Origin: Deltaproteobacteria bacterium
GTDB taxonomy: Bacteria; Myxococcota_A; UBA796; JAFGLY01
Reading direction: 5' to 3'
Assembly (NCBI GenBank): GCA_016927815.1
Contig: JAFGLY010000124.1
Location: 1 to 56,978 of the forward strand
DNA: 56,978 nucleotides
Shown here piece after piece: positions 25,293 to 35,100 of this stretch. A program made the position numbers and the translations under genes. The notes under the pieces are model-generated. The model saw nothing but the letters and a program-made list of their open reading frames with translations, was not told the origin of the DNA and ran no database searches. The number at the start of each line of letters is the position of its first letter. Positions within the stretch are counted from its first letter, which is position 1.

Positions 25293-28007
25293 ATGACTCC
25301 CCGGAACGTCTATTTCTTCGGCGGTGGCCAGGCCGACGGCAACGGCGCCATGAAGAACCTCCTCGGCGGGAAGGGTGCCAACCTCGCCCAGATGGCGCTC
25401 CTGGCGATCCCGGTGCCGGCCGGCTTCACCATCACCACCGAGGTCTGCACCTGGACATACGCGCACGGCCGCACGTACCCCTCCGAGCTCCGGGCGGAGG
25501 TGGAGGCCGCGATCGGTCGGGTCGAGGCCCTCATGGGCCAGAGATTCGGAGATCCGGAGAACCCCCTCCTGGTGTCCGTGCGATCCGGCGCCCGCAGATC
25601 CATGCCCGGCATGATGGAGACCGTGCTCAACGTGGGCCTGTGCTCCCGCACCATTCCCGGCCTCATTCGCCGTACCGGCAATCCTCGGTTCGTCTGGGAC
25701 GCATATCGCCGCCTCATCATGATGTACTCGGATGTCGTCATGGAGAAGGCCGCAGGCGTCGAGCCTGCGGAGGGTATGGGCATCCGGGTCCAACTCGACC
25801 GCATGCTGGAGGCGCTCAAGCGGGCGCGGGGCTGTGCGTCCGACACCGACCTGTCGGCGGACGACCTGGAGGCCTTGTGCGGCCAGTTCCAGCACAAGGT
25901 GAGCGAGGTCCTGGGCCGCGACTTTCCGGACGATCCGAACGAGCAGCTCTGGGGGGGTATCGGAGCGGTCTTCGCTTCCTGGATGGGCCGGCGCGCCGTG
26001 TCGTACCGGCGCATCGAGAACATCCCCGAGGAGTGGGGCACCGCGGTGACCGTACAGGCCATGGTGTTCGGCAACATGGGCGACACCTCGGCCACGGGCG
26101 TCGCGTTCACGCGCAACCCGGCCACCGGCGACCCCCGCTTCTACGGGGAGTGGCTGATGAATGCCCAGGGAGAGGACGTGGTCGCCGGCATTCGGACCCC
26201 CGGCCCCCTCAACGAGGCCACCCGGTCCACGCGGGAGGCCCACCAGCCCTCGCTCGAGCACACGGTTCCCGCCCTCTACGAGGAACTCGTGGCCATCCGT
26301 GACCGGTTGGAGCAGCACTTCCGGGACATGCTGGACATCGAGTTCACCATCCAGGAGGGACGCCTCTGGATGCTCCAGTGCCGGGTGGGCAAGCGCACCG
26401 GGACCGCAGCCCTCAACATCGCCATGGACATGCTCGCCGAGGGCCTCATCGACGAGAAGGAGGCGGTGCTCCGGATCTCCCCGAACCAGCTGGACGAGCT
26501 CCTCCACCCCGTGGTCGATCCCGCGGCCGAGCAGGATGCCACTCCGCTGGCAGCGGGCCTCCCCGCGGGTCCGGGCGGAGCCTGCGGTCGGATCGTGTTC
26601 ACCGCGGCCGACGCCGTGGCCTGGGCCCGAAAGGGCAGGAAGGTCATCCTCGTCCGGGAGGAGACCAACCCGGAGGACGTCGAGGGCATGCGGGCGGCCG
26701 CCGGGATCCTCACGGCTCGCGGGGGCATGACGAGCCACGCGGCGCTCGTGGCCCGGGGATGGGGCAAGTGCTGCGTGGTGGGCTGCGCCGAACTCCACGT
26801 GGACGTCCACGCCCGCACCGGCAGCCTCTCCGGGTATGCCTTCGCCGAGGGCGACGTGCTCACGCTCAACGGCACGCGGGGCCAGGTCTACGCCGGCTGC
26901 CTGCCGATGGTCTCCAACACCGAGAATCCACGGTTCGTGGAGTTCATGGCCATCGTGGACCAGTACCGGCGGCTGGGCGTCCGCGCCAACGCCGACACGC
27001 CCGAGGATGCCCAGAAGGCGCGCCGTTTCGGGGCCCAGGGCATCGGCCTGTTCCGCACCGAGCACATGTTCTACGGGAAGAACGGAGAGCGGCCGCTCTT
27101 CCTCTTGCGGAAGATGATCGTGTCCCGCACCGAGAACGAGCGCCGGGTCGCGCTCGACGAGTTGTACCCGTACGTCAAGGAGAGCGTGAAGAGCACGCTG
27201 ACGGCGATGGATGGCCTGCCGGTCACCCTCCGCCTGCTCGACCCTCCCCTCCACGAGTTCGTGCCGGTCGAGCCGGAGAAGCGGCGGGAGCTGGCGGGCG
27301 CCCTCGGCATCTCGACACAGGAGCTGGAGGACCAGGCGGAGGCGCTCCACGAGTCCAATCCCATGATGGGCCACCGGGGCGTCCGCCTCGGCGTGACCTA
27401 CCCCGAGATCAGCGAGATGCAGGTCCGGGCCATCCTGGAATCCGCCGTGGAGCTCGCCCGGGAGGGCAAGCACGTGTATCCGGAGATCATGGTGCCCGTG
27501 GTCGGTCTCAAGACCGAGCTCGACGACCAGAAGACGGTGGTCGATCGAGTCCACGCCGAGGTGTGCGCCCGGTACGGCGTGTCGTCGGTGGCGTTCCTGT
27601 ACGGCACCATGATCGAGGTCCCCCGCGCAGCCCTCACGGCGGACCGGATCGCCGCGACCGCCGAGTTCTTCTCGTTCGGTACCAACGACTTGACCCAGAT
27701 GACGTTCGGGTTTTCCCGGGACGACATCGGGGCCTTCCTGCCCGAGTACCTCCAGCGTGGGATCATCGAGGCGGATCCCTTCCAGGTCCTCGATTCGGAG
27801 GGCGTGGGCCAGCTCGTTCGCATCGCGGTCGAGCGCGGTCGGAAGACCAGGCCCGATCTCAAGATCGGGATCTGCGGAGAGCATGGCGGCGACCCCGCGT
27901 CCGTGAGGTTCTGCCACGCCCTGGGCCTGGACTACGTGTCCTGTTCCCCCTTCCGGGTGCCCATCGCGCGGCTCGCGGCCGCACAGGCCGCGCTGTCCGA
28001 GGGGTAG
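25293..28007 (+). CDS. ppdK: Pyruvate, phosphate dikinase
   Basis: 904 residues; ATG preceded by AAAGGA. The N-terminal ATP-grasp part contains VYFFGGGQADG, LLGGKGANLAQM and SVRSGARRSMPGMM. The central swivelling domain carries the phosphorylatable His482 in GGMTSHAALVARG. The C-terminal TIM barrel has GLFRTEHMF, SFGTNDLTQMTFGFSRDD and the acid/base Cys861 in GICGEHGGDP. It interconverts pyruvate, ATP and phosphate with phosphoenolpyruvate, AMP and pyrophosphate, acting in gluconeogenesis or PPi-linked glycolysis. The nearby GGM-x-S-H environment lacks an obvious PDRP regulator gene. Its 3' end overlaps the convergent transporter gene by 76 bp. Confidence 0.97.
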   Translation: MTPRNVYFFGGGQADGNGAMKNLLGGKGANLAQMALLAIPVPAGFTITTEVCTWTYAHGRTYPSELRAEVEAAIGRVEALMGQRFGDPENPLLVSVRSGARRSMPGMMETVLNVGLCSRTIPGLIRRTGNPRFVWDAYRRLIMMYSDVVMEKAAGVEPAEGMGIRVQLDRMLEALKRARGCASDTDLSADDLEALCGQFQHKVSEVLGRDFPDDPNEQLWGGIGAVFASWMGRRAVSYRRIENIPEEWGTAVTVQAMVFGNMGDTSATGVAFTRNPATGDPRFYGEWLMNAQGEDVVAGIRTPGPLNEATRSTREAHQPSLEHTVPALYEELVAIRDRLEQHFRDMLDIEFTIQEGRLWMLQCRVGKRTGTAALNIAMDMLAEGLIDEKEAVLRISPNQLDELLHPVVDPAAEQDATPLAAGLPAGPGGACGRIVFTAADAVAWARKGRKVILVREETNPEDVEGMRAAAGILTARGGMTSHAALVARGWGKCCVVGCAELHVDVHARTGSLSGYAFAEGDVLTLNGTRGQVYAGCLPMVSNTENPRFVEFMAIVDQYRRLGVRANADTPEDAQKARRFGAQGIGLFRTEHMFYGKNGERPLFLLRKMIVSRTENERRVALDELYPYVKESVKSTLTAMDGLPVTLRLLDPPLHEFVPVEPEKRRELAGALGISTQELEDQAEALHESNPMMGHRGVRLGVTYPEISEMQVRAILESAVELAREGKHVYPEIMVPVVGLKTELDDQKTVVDRVHAEVCARYGVSSVAFLYGTMIEVPRAALTADRIAATAEFFSFGTNDLTQMTFGFSRDDIGAFLPEYLQRGIIEADPFQVLDSEGVGQLVRIAVERGRKTRPDLKIGICGEHGGDPASVRFCHALGLDYVSCSPFRVPIARLAAAQAALSEG

Positions 28008-29671
28008 GCGAGGCGGGCCCGACGGCGCCAGGCGATCCGGACGAGCAGGAGCGCGCCCGCGAGGATCGCGAGACAGAGCAGGCGCGCGGCCCAGTGGTAC
28101 GGCACCTCCGCGGGTTCCCGGCCTCGCAACATCAGCTCGGGGATGGCGTCCTGCCAGGTCCAGACGACGAGGAGCGCGACCAGGTAGAGGGGGGTCACCC
28201 AGCGCAGGATGAAGCGGAACACCCGAGGCACCTCGAGGTCGGCGCCCCGGTGCATCTCCTTCCACCCGCGGTCCACGCCGTAGATCCAGGAGAAGACCCC
28301 GATCTCGAGCACCGCGAAGAGCGCCAACCCGAAGGTGCCGATCCAGAAGTCCATCTCGTCGAGGAAGCCGAACTTGAAGAAGGCCACCACCGGCGTCGTG
28401 CAGGCGACCAGGACCAGGAACGTGAGGTCCACCGCGCGCTTTCGCCGGATCTTCAGCTCGTCCTCCAGGAAGGCCACGACCGGCTGGATCATGGCGACCG
28501 ACGAGGTGATGCCCGCGATGAACAGGAGCCCGAACCAGAGGGTGCCGAAGGCCTGGCCGGCGTAGACCTGCTGGAAGATGACGGGCAGGGACTGGAAGCC
28601 GAGGTCGAAGGCGCCTCCCTGGGCGATGGCCTGGGTCTCGGCCAGCCCGAAGAAGGCCACCGCTGCGGGGATGGCCAGCGTGGCACCCAGGATCACTTCG
28701 GCGAACTCGTTGGTCATGGCCGTGGTCAGGCCGTTCAAGGTGATGTCCTGGTCTTCGCCCACGTACGAGGCGTACGTGTTGATCATCCCCTGGCCGAGCG
28801 ACAGCGTGAAGAAGACCTGCCCTGCGGCGATGAGCCAGACCTTCGCCTCGTCGAGCCGGGAGAAGTCCGGGTTCCAGAGCCACGCCATGCCGCGGGCCAC
28901 GCTGTTCTCCGGCTGGGTGGGGTCGGGGCTGCCGAACGTCAATACCCGGATCACCAGCACCACCGCGCACAGGAACAGGATCGGCATGCCGTACCGGGCC
29001 AGGATCTCGATCCCTCGGGCCAGGCCCCGGCGGAGGAACCACCAGTTGACCAGGAGCGTGAGCAGCAGGAATCCCACAGCCGGGAGCACGGTCCCGAAGG
29101 AGGCGTTGCTCTCCACGCCCTGGTAGCCGCGCAGGAAGGCGCCCATGGCCTCGCGGGTGGTGTTTCCGAAATAGAGGCCGGTCGCCGAGAACGTGGCGAA
29201 GGCGAGGGTCCAGGACTCGATGAAGCAGTAGAACACCGCCACGCCGAAGGGCAGCGCGATGCCGAGCGCACCCAGGTACTTGGACGCCGGGTGCTTCCAG
29301 AGGAGCGAGAACATGCCGGGCGTGGAGCCGTGGCCCTTCGAGCCGCCCAGGCGGCCGGTGGTCCACTCCACCCACATGAGCGGGATGCCCAGGAAGAGGA
29401 ACGCGCAGAAATAGGGGACGAGGAAGGCGCCGCCGCCGTTGGAGGCGACCTTCACCGGAAACCGCAGGAAGTTGCCCAGCCCGATGGCGTTGCCCGAGAC
29501 CGCCAGGATGAGGCCGACCCGGCTGGCCCAGCGCGCCCGTCCCGCGGTGCCCCCCGGGCCCTTCTTGCTGCACAGCACTCGGCCGAAGCACCAGATCGTG
29601 AGGCCGCCGATGATGGACCAGGTGGCGACCAGCGTGATCCATCCCGAGGTCGTGAGGGATGCCTGGGGCAT
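27932..29671 (-). CDS. Sodium-dependent transporter, NSS/SNF family
   Basis: 579 residues with about 12-13 hydrophobic segments. The family signature is in the second helix, SGNAIGLGNFLRFPVKVASNGGGAFLVPY (positions about 59-87), where the GNxxRFP-type unwound region lines the Na+ and substrate sites. LSLGQGMINTYASYVGED and the FAEVILGATLAIP segment correspond to later Na+-site helices. An extra N-terminal helix and Lys-rich loop precede TM1. GGAG lies 5 nt before the ATG. Substrates in the family are amino acids or small amines; this cannot be predicted here. It overlaps convergent ppdK by 76 bp, so each mRNA would be antisense to the other's 3' end. Confidence 0.93.
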   Translation of the reverse strand: MPQASLTTSGWITLVATWSIIGGLTIWCFGRVLCSKKGPGGTAGRARWASRVGLILAVSGNAIGLGNFLRFPVKVASNGGGAFLVPYFCAFLFLGIPLMWVEWTTGRLGGSKGHGSTPGMFSLLWKHPASKYLGALGIALPFGVAVFYCFIESWTLAFATFSATGLYFGNTTREAMGAFLRGYQGVESNASFGTVLPAVGFLLLTLLVNWWFLRRGLARGIEILARYGMPILFLCAVVLVIRVLTFGSPDPTQPENSVARGMAWLWNPDFSRLDEAKVWLIAAGQVFFTLSLGQGMINTYASYVGEDQDITLNGLTTAMTNEFAEVILGATLAIPAAVAFFGLAETQAIAQGGAFDLGFQSLPVIFQQVYAGQAFGTLWFGLLFIAGITSSVAMIQPVVAFLEDELKIRRKRAVDLTFLVLVACTTPVVAFFKFGFLDEMDFWIGTFGLALFAVLEIGVFSWIYGVDRGWKEMHRGADLEVPRVFRFILRWVTPLYLVALLVVWTWQDAIPELMLRGREPAEVPYHWAARLLCLAILAGALLLVRIAWRRRARLAYPSDSAACAAASRAMGTRKGEQDT

Positions 29672-29915
29672 CGGGTCTCCGGCGGGGGAGGGGACGTGAG
29701 CCGCAGGCTACCGGAGGTGGGCGGGCGAGGCAAGGGGGGTGATGGACCGGAGTTGGTCCGATCCTGCAGGCCTTGACGGGGGGACCTGGTGCCCCGACCG
29801 CCGCGGCGAGCGGCCGGACGAGCGTGTCCGGGCACGGGAAGGAGGAACGTGCGGTGCCTGGAACCCGCACGGGGGAACTCGCCCGAGCGCGTTATCGGTT
29901 CGCCCGGAGCCCGCC

Positions 29916-30407
29916 ATGTCCGACGTCCCGCCCGGCAAGCACGCGATGGTGATGCGCTGGCGGGCGCACCTCGAGGAGACTCTGGCCACGTTGGAGCGCA
30001 CGCTCGGAGCAGCCCGCAGCCGGATGGACGTGGTGGGCGAGCGGCCGACCAACCGCGGAGAGCGCGCCGAGGTCACGAGCCAGGGCTACCTGGCGGACGG
30101 GCTCGGCCGCAGGATCGAGGAGGTCCGGACGGCCCTCGCACTCCTGGAGGAGGTGAACCTGGCCGCGAGCGATCGGATCCGTGCGGGCAGCCTCGTGGCC
30201 GTGGAGGAGGCCGACGGGGGGATGCGATGGCTGCTGGTGCTCCCCGGGGGCGACGGTACACGAGTCTGGGACGAGGACCGCGCCGTGTCCGTGGTGCCGC
30301 CCGGCTCGCCCTGGGTGCGGGCGCTCCGGGATCGAGGGGTCGGAGACGAGGTATCGATCGAGCGGGCCACCGGCCCGGTCACGGTGCGGGTGACGTCGGT
30401 GACGTGA
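29916..30407 (+). CDS. GreA/GreB C-terminal-domain protein
   Basis: 163 residues. GGAG lies 6 nt before the ATG. The N-terminal half (about 10-85) is a helical hairpin rich in Leu/Glu/Arg, with VVGERPTNRGERAEVTSQGYLAD between the helices. The C-terminal half (about 88-160) has the Gre C-domain pattern: IRAGSLVAVEEADGG, then LLVLPGGDG and VVPPGSPWVRALRDRGVGDEV. Gre factors enter the RNA polymerase secondary channel and stimulate transcript cleavage using acidic residues at the coiled-coil tip; that tip is not clearly conserved, so this may be a Gre-like polymerase-binding protein (Rnk/GfH1-like) of other function. The 244-bp divergent region upstream (29672-29915) has no clear promoter. Confidence 0.8.
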   Translation: MSDVPPGKHAMVMRWRAHLEETLATLERTLGAARSRMDVVGERPTNRGERAEVTSQGYLADGLGRRIEEVRTALALLEEVNLAASDRIRAGSLVAVEEADGGMRWLLVLPGGDGTRVWDEDRAVSVVPPGSPWVRALRDRGVGDEVSIERATGPVTVRVTSVT

Positions 30408-30413
30408 CTCCGA

Positions 30414-31142
30414 CTAGGGGACGATGGTGGCCTTGGTCACGCGGTCGAGCTTGGGGAAGTCCTTGTCCAGGTAGGCGTTGCCCTCCCGCTGGATGCGCCC
30501 CTGGGCGGGTCCGGCACCCCCGGGCGCACCCTCGCCGTAGCCGGTGTAGAGGGCGTCCACGACCTCCATGCCGCTCACCACCTCGCCGATGGGGGAGAAG
30601 CCCGAGGCGTCGAGACGGGCGTTGGAGTCGGAGAAGTTGATGAAGACCTGGGTGGTCCGGCTGTCGGTGCCGCTCGTGGCGAAGGTCAGGCGACCGCGCG
30701 TGTTGGACTGCTTGACCGGATCGTCCTTGATGCGGGCCTCGCGCCACTTCGCATTGACCTGGGGCGATCCGTGGATGCCGAACTGCACCATGAAGCCCTT
30801 GATGGCGCGGAAGAAGCGGATGTCGTCGAAAAAGCCGATCTTGACGAGGTTGTAGAAGCGATCGGCTCCCCTGGGGGCCCAGTCGCGGTGGACCTGCACG
30901 ACGAACGCGCCCTTGGACGTTTCGAACTGGACCTTGTAGCTGTCGGGCGCGGTCTCCTTCGCACGAGCGGGGTCGAGGAGCGCGGGGTGGGCCTCGGCGG
31001 CCAGTGCCGGCGCGGAGGCCGTGGTCGCCAGGCCGGCGGCGGCGCTGGCCACCGACGGCGATCCGGCCTCGGGTTCGCCGGGGCGCTGGGTGGCGCAGCC
31101 GGCAAGGCAGGTGAGAAGGCAGGCGAGCACGATTCTGCGCAT
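30414..31142 (-). CDS. Cyclophilin-type peptidyl-prolyl isomerase lipoprotein
   Basis: 242 residues from ATG 31142 with GGGAG upstream; an upstream ATG at 31172 is less likely. The signal peptide ends in LAGC (Cys16), followed by an Ala/Ser/Pro-rich linker to about residue 75. The cyclophilin domain has YNLVKIGFFDDIRFFRAIKG, with the catalytic Arg retained, then FMVQFGIHGSP and NSDSRTTQVFINFSDSN-like QVFIN. The usual His before Arg (F-H-R) is Phe, a frequent bacterial variant. It would catalyse prolyl isomerisation in the envelope or periplasm. The gene ends 6 nt from the convergent Gre-like gene. Confidence 0.9.
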   Translation of the reverse strand: MRRIVLACLLTCLAGCATQRPGEPEAGSPSVASAAAGLATTASAPALAAEAHPALLDPARAKETAPDSYKVQFETSKGAFVVQVHRDWAPRGADRFYNLVKIGFFDDIRFFRAIKGFMVQFGIHGSPQVNAKWREARIKDDPVKQSNTRGRLTFATSGTDSRTTQVFINFSDSNARLDASGFSPIGEVVSGMEVVDALYTGYGEGAPGGAGPAQGRIQREGNAYLDKDFPKLDRVTKATIVP

Positions 31143-31208
31143 GGGATCTCCCGGTCGGGTGGGAGGATGCATGTAGCGCGCCGGGCGTGGACGTCCCAGC
31201 CGCCCGGC

Positions 31209-31240
31209 CGGAGGGGGCCCTCCGTACCCGGTGGCCGGGT
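31209..31240. promoter_or_regulatory. Two adjacent hairpins in a divergent intergenic region
   Basis: CGGAGGG/CCCTCCG (31209-31224) and ACCCGG-TGG-CCGGGT (31226-31240) are perfect inverted repeats only 1 nt apart, between the cyclophilin gene and the nucleotidyltransferase gene. They could be operator sites or leader structure of the plus-strand gene, which begins 40 nt downstream. No clear -35/-10 pair is visible. Confidence 0.35.
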
Positions 31241-31279
31241 CATGTTACTCCTGTGGGCCACACGCTCCCAGGAGCCGCC

Positions 31280-32044
31280 GTGGAGACCTGCCTCCCCGTC
31301 AGCGGGCTCGTCCTGGCCGCCGGCCGGGGCACGCGCATGCGCACGGACCTTCCCAAGGCCCTGGTGAGCCTGGGCGGGCGCCCCATGGTGCTCCGCCTCC
31401 TCGACACGCTCGCCCAGGCAGGGATCCAGGACCTCACCGTGGTGGTGGGATACGCCGCAGACCTCGTCCGGGGCGCCCTTCCCTACGGAGTGGGCGCCGT
31501 GGCCCAGGCGGACCTCGGGGGCACGGCCCAGGCCGTGTCGCTGACGGGACCGGTCCTGAGGTCGCGGGTGGCGCCGCCCAGCCAGATCGTGGTGACCACG
31601 GGCGATACCCCCCTCCTTCGACCCGAGTCCGTGCGCCGCCTGGTGGAGACCCACCTCGCCTCCCAGGCAGCGTGCACCTTCCTCTGCGCCGTGTTCGACG
31701 AACCCGTGCCGCACCCGCGGGTCGTGCGAAACCGGGCGCGCCGGGTGACGGGATTCGTGGAGGACACCGACGCTCCGACCCGGCAGCGCAGGCGACGCGA
31801 GCGGCTCACCTCCCACTTCGCCTTCGAGGCCGAAGCGCTGTGGAGCGTGGTGGACAGGGTTCCGGCCCGAGGCCCGGCGGGGGAGCGCACGCTCAACGAC
31901 GCCGTGGGCCTGCTGCTGGCCGCGGGCCAGCGCGTGGAATCCGTGCGGGTGGACGATCCGCGAGAACTCGTGGGGGTCAACACCCCCGAGGATCTGGCCT
32001 GGGCCGAGGGGATCCTGGCCGAGCGGGAACCCTCCGGAACCTGA
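31280..32044 (+). CDS. GlmU-like single-domain nucleotidyltransferase
   Basis: 254 residues from GTG 31280, which has AGGAG 5 nt upstream; a longer start at 31187 has no coding character. SGLVLAAGRGTRMRTDLPKAL at residues 8-28 is the nucleotide-binding loop of sugar-phosphate nucleotidyltransferases. GYAADLVRGALPYG, GGTAQAVSL and TTGDTPLL follow in the order found in GlmU. The left-handed beta-helix acetyltransferase domain of full-length GlmU is missing: the protein stops after the pyrophosphorylase fold (VNTPEDLAWAEGILAE). It may be a stand-alone GlcNAc-1-P uridylyltransferase or a related MobA-like/NTP transferase with another sugar. Confidence 0.85.
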   Translation: METCLPVSGLVLAAGRGTRMRTDLPKALVSLGGRPMVLRLLDTLAQAGIQDLTVVVGYAADLVRGALPYGVGAVAQADLGGTAQAVSLTGPVLRSRVAPPSQIVVTTGDTPLLRPESVRRLVETHLASQAACTFLCAVFDEPVPHPRVVRNRARRVTGFVEDTDAPTRQRRRRERLTSHFAFEAEALWSVVDRVPARGPAGERTLNDAVGLLLAAGQRVESVRVDDPRELVGVNTPEDLAWAEGILAEREPSGT

Positions 32045-32136
32045 CGGTCCGGCCGCCCGCCGGACCAGGGAACGACCGCATGCCGACAAGGGTTCCCCCT
32101 TTCCCCCGTCCACCCCCGGGGATAGGGTCCCGCCCC

Positions 32137-35100
32137 GTGTCGCCCCACCGTGCCGCCATCGCTTCGATCCGCCGGATCCCTGTCCTTTTCGTGCTCCTCG
32201 GGGGCACGAGTTGCATGAGGGACGCCGCATCGCCCTTCATGGGCGACTGCGCCGTCTACCCCGAGGGGGTCTACGAGTACGGCGAGATCGGAATTGGAAC
32301 CTGCCTGTCCACGCCAGCCGACCTCGCGTTTCTCGAGCGCGACGACCACGGGTGGTCGCTCGCGGTCTCCAACGGAGATGCCTTCCACGTCTTCACCGGG
32401 GGCAGCGTCCTGTTCCTGGACTGGGATTCCATCGACCTCGACGCCTCGACGAACGTCGTCTCCGACCTCGAGAGCGTGGCGGTGGCGTTCGATCCGCTGC
32501 CCGGCACGCTGGTCGAGATCCCCGATCGGGATCTGCTCGCGGTCCCGGTGCGCGACTCGGCCGGCGCGAACACCCGCACGGAGTTCGACGACGTCCGCTT
32601 CCTCGACGTCGCGGATCCGCGCGTGCCGGCACCTGCGACAGCCGGCTTCGACGGGGGCGATGCCGTGGAGGTCGAGGCCGATCCGTTCGCCCTCGCGTAC
32701 GACCCGTCCAGCGGGTACCTGTTCGTGGGGAACCGCACAAGCCACACGATCTCGGTGCTGGACGCCCTCGCCACGCCCATCGCGGACGTGGACACCGTAG
32801 GCCGCGCCTGGATCGGGGGAAGGCGGTGGTTCGACAGCGACTCGAGCGGATCCAAGGCCGCGTTCTCGGTCCTGCAGGCCTCCGACGCGAGCCTCCTGGA
32901 GGACGAGACCTGGAGCCTGGCCTGGGTGGACGGGACCTACACCCTGTGGGTCCCCGAGGAGGGAGGCTTGAGGCGCTGGACGTCCGGCGGAGACGGCACC
33001 TGGACCGAGGGTGCCTACGGGGTCGAACTGCACCCGGACGATTCCGACGGCCTGGTCTCCTGCGTGACGGATCCCACCCGGTACACCACGTCTTCGGGCC
33101 GGCGTATGGCCTTCGCCTCGGACGGATCCATCCGATCCGCGACCGCGGGCCAGTGGGGCGCCGACTGGTCGTTCGACGAGGACGCCCTCCTCGAACCCAG
33201 CGAGGACGCCTGGGACCGGTTCCTCGGAGGCCCGTGTGTCGTGACCTCCGAGGGAGTCTCCTGGCTCTTCTACGACGGATCGGGGCCCGAGGGCACGCGC
33301 ATCGGGGTGGCGCGGGCCACGGGAAGCGGCGACCTCCACGCACGCGCCGCGTCGGGCCTGCCGGTGCTGGAGCCGGGGGGCGCGCACGACGTCGCGGGCC
33401 AGGCCGATCCGTTCGTGGTCTGGGACGAGGTCCTCTCGGTGTGGCGCATGTGGTACTCGGCCTGGGACGGCGAGCGCTGGACCCTCGGGGAGGCCGTGTC
33501 CGACGACCTCGAGACCTGGGAGGCCCGAGCGGCCCCGGCCCTGGCCCTGGACGGTGCGGATGCCGCGTCGCCCGAGGTGGCATTCGCCAACGGAGGGGTG
33601 CACCTCTGGTACCTGAGGCGCGACGACCCGGACCCGACGTGGCGCGTGGCGTGGGCCGAGAGCGTGGACGGCACCACCTGGTTCGACCACGGGCCGATCC
33701 TCGAGGACGATCGTTCCGGTCCCGGCCTGCTCACGGGCCCTCGGGGTCTGGCCATCGAGGTGGAGCAGACCCAGGCCTTCCGCGTGGAAGGCCGGGACAT
33801 TGGACCGCTGGCGGTGCTCGTGTCCTGCGGATCCCTCCTCGAGTCCACGACCCACGGCTGGCAGGTCCAGGTCGTGGCGGGTGAGGCGCTCGACCTGGGC
33901 GACGCGGGGAGCGCCAGCGCGAACGGGCTCGCGGTGGCCTCCGTGCTCCCCGACGAGGACCTGGCCTGGCTCGACCTGGTGGACGACCGGGGGGTCCCCG
34001 TGGTGGGGTTCGCCACCTGGGACGGCGAGCGGCTCGATCCGTGGGAGGGGGCGGTGCTCGAGCCCGCCCGGGGCACCTTCGACGCCGAGGGCGTCCACTC
34101 CCCGACCGTCTTCAGAGACCAGGCCGGTCGGTACGTGATGCTCTACGCGGGGACGCGAGGGGGCCTGACCCGCGTCGGACGGGCCACGAGCCTGGACGGC
34201 GTCACCTGGACGCGCGACTCGGGCGCGATCCTCGACCTCGGCTCGGACTGGGACTCGGTCGCCATGGTGCCCGGCTCCGTGGAGACCTTGGAGGACGGCA
34301 CCTTCCGCCTCTGGTACGCCGGCTCGGACGGCGTCCGGTTCCGGATCGGCGCGGCCGTGAGCGACGACGGGGCTGCCTGGACCCGAGCCGGAGACGGCGA
34401 CTGGATCCTGGGCACCGGGTCGCCCGGGTCGTGGGACGACTCGTCGGTCTCCGACCCGTGGGTCGCCCGGAGCGACGGCGTCCTCCACCTCTGGTACACC
34501 GGGTACGACGGCAGCGTGAATCGCATCGGGCACGCCGTGTCCGACCCGGAGGGGCTCGACTGGACACGCGACCGGGACGCCGACGAGAACCCGGTCTACC
34601 GGATGGAGGGCACGGCCTCGCTCTTCGACTACGGAGGCGTGGAGCGGCCCGTGGCGTTCCGAGACGAGGCGGGCTGGGTGATGTTCTATCGGGGGCGCGA
34701 CGGCCTGGTGTTCCGGCCCGGCCTCGCGCTCGGACCCGAGGCCTCGGCCGTCTACAAGGCCCCGTGCATGCCCACCCCGGGCGATCACCTCGACTTCTCG
34801 ACGCGACGAGGCAGCCCGGGCGACGATCCGGTGGACCTGGACGTCACCGTGGACGGTACGTCGTTCACGGGCAGCGGGCTCGATGCGCTGTTCGTGGACG
34901 CCGACCGGGGGCTTCTGTGGGCCGGCAGCAAGCTCGTCAACTACGTCTTCGCCGTGGACATCCGGGACGACTCGGAGACCGGCTTCGACGACGCGAACGT
35001 GCTCGGCCTGGAGGCCGTGGTGGTGTTGGAGGCTGCCACGGGGTCGCCGGGCGTGCGGGATCTCGCCCTGGATCCCGGATCCTCCCGGCTGCTCGCTCTC

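Noticed and set aside
25059-29870. A 1603-codon open frame on the minus strand
   Set aside because: It is antisense to ppdK and partly out of frame with the NSS gene; composition is Arg/Gly/His/Pro-rich with no family pattern. Long antisense frames are expected at this GC content.
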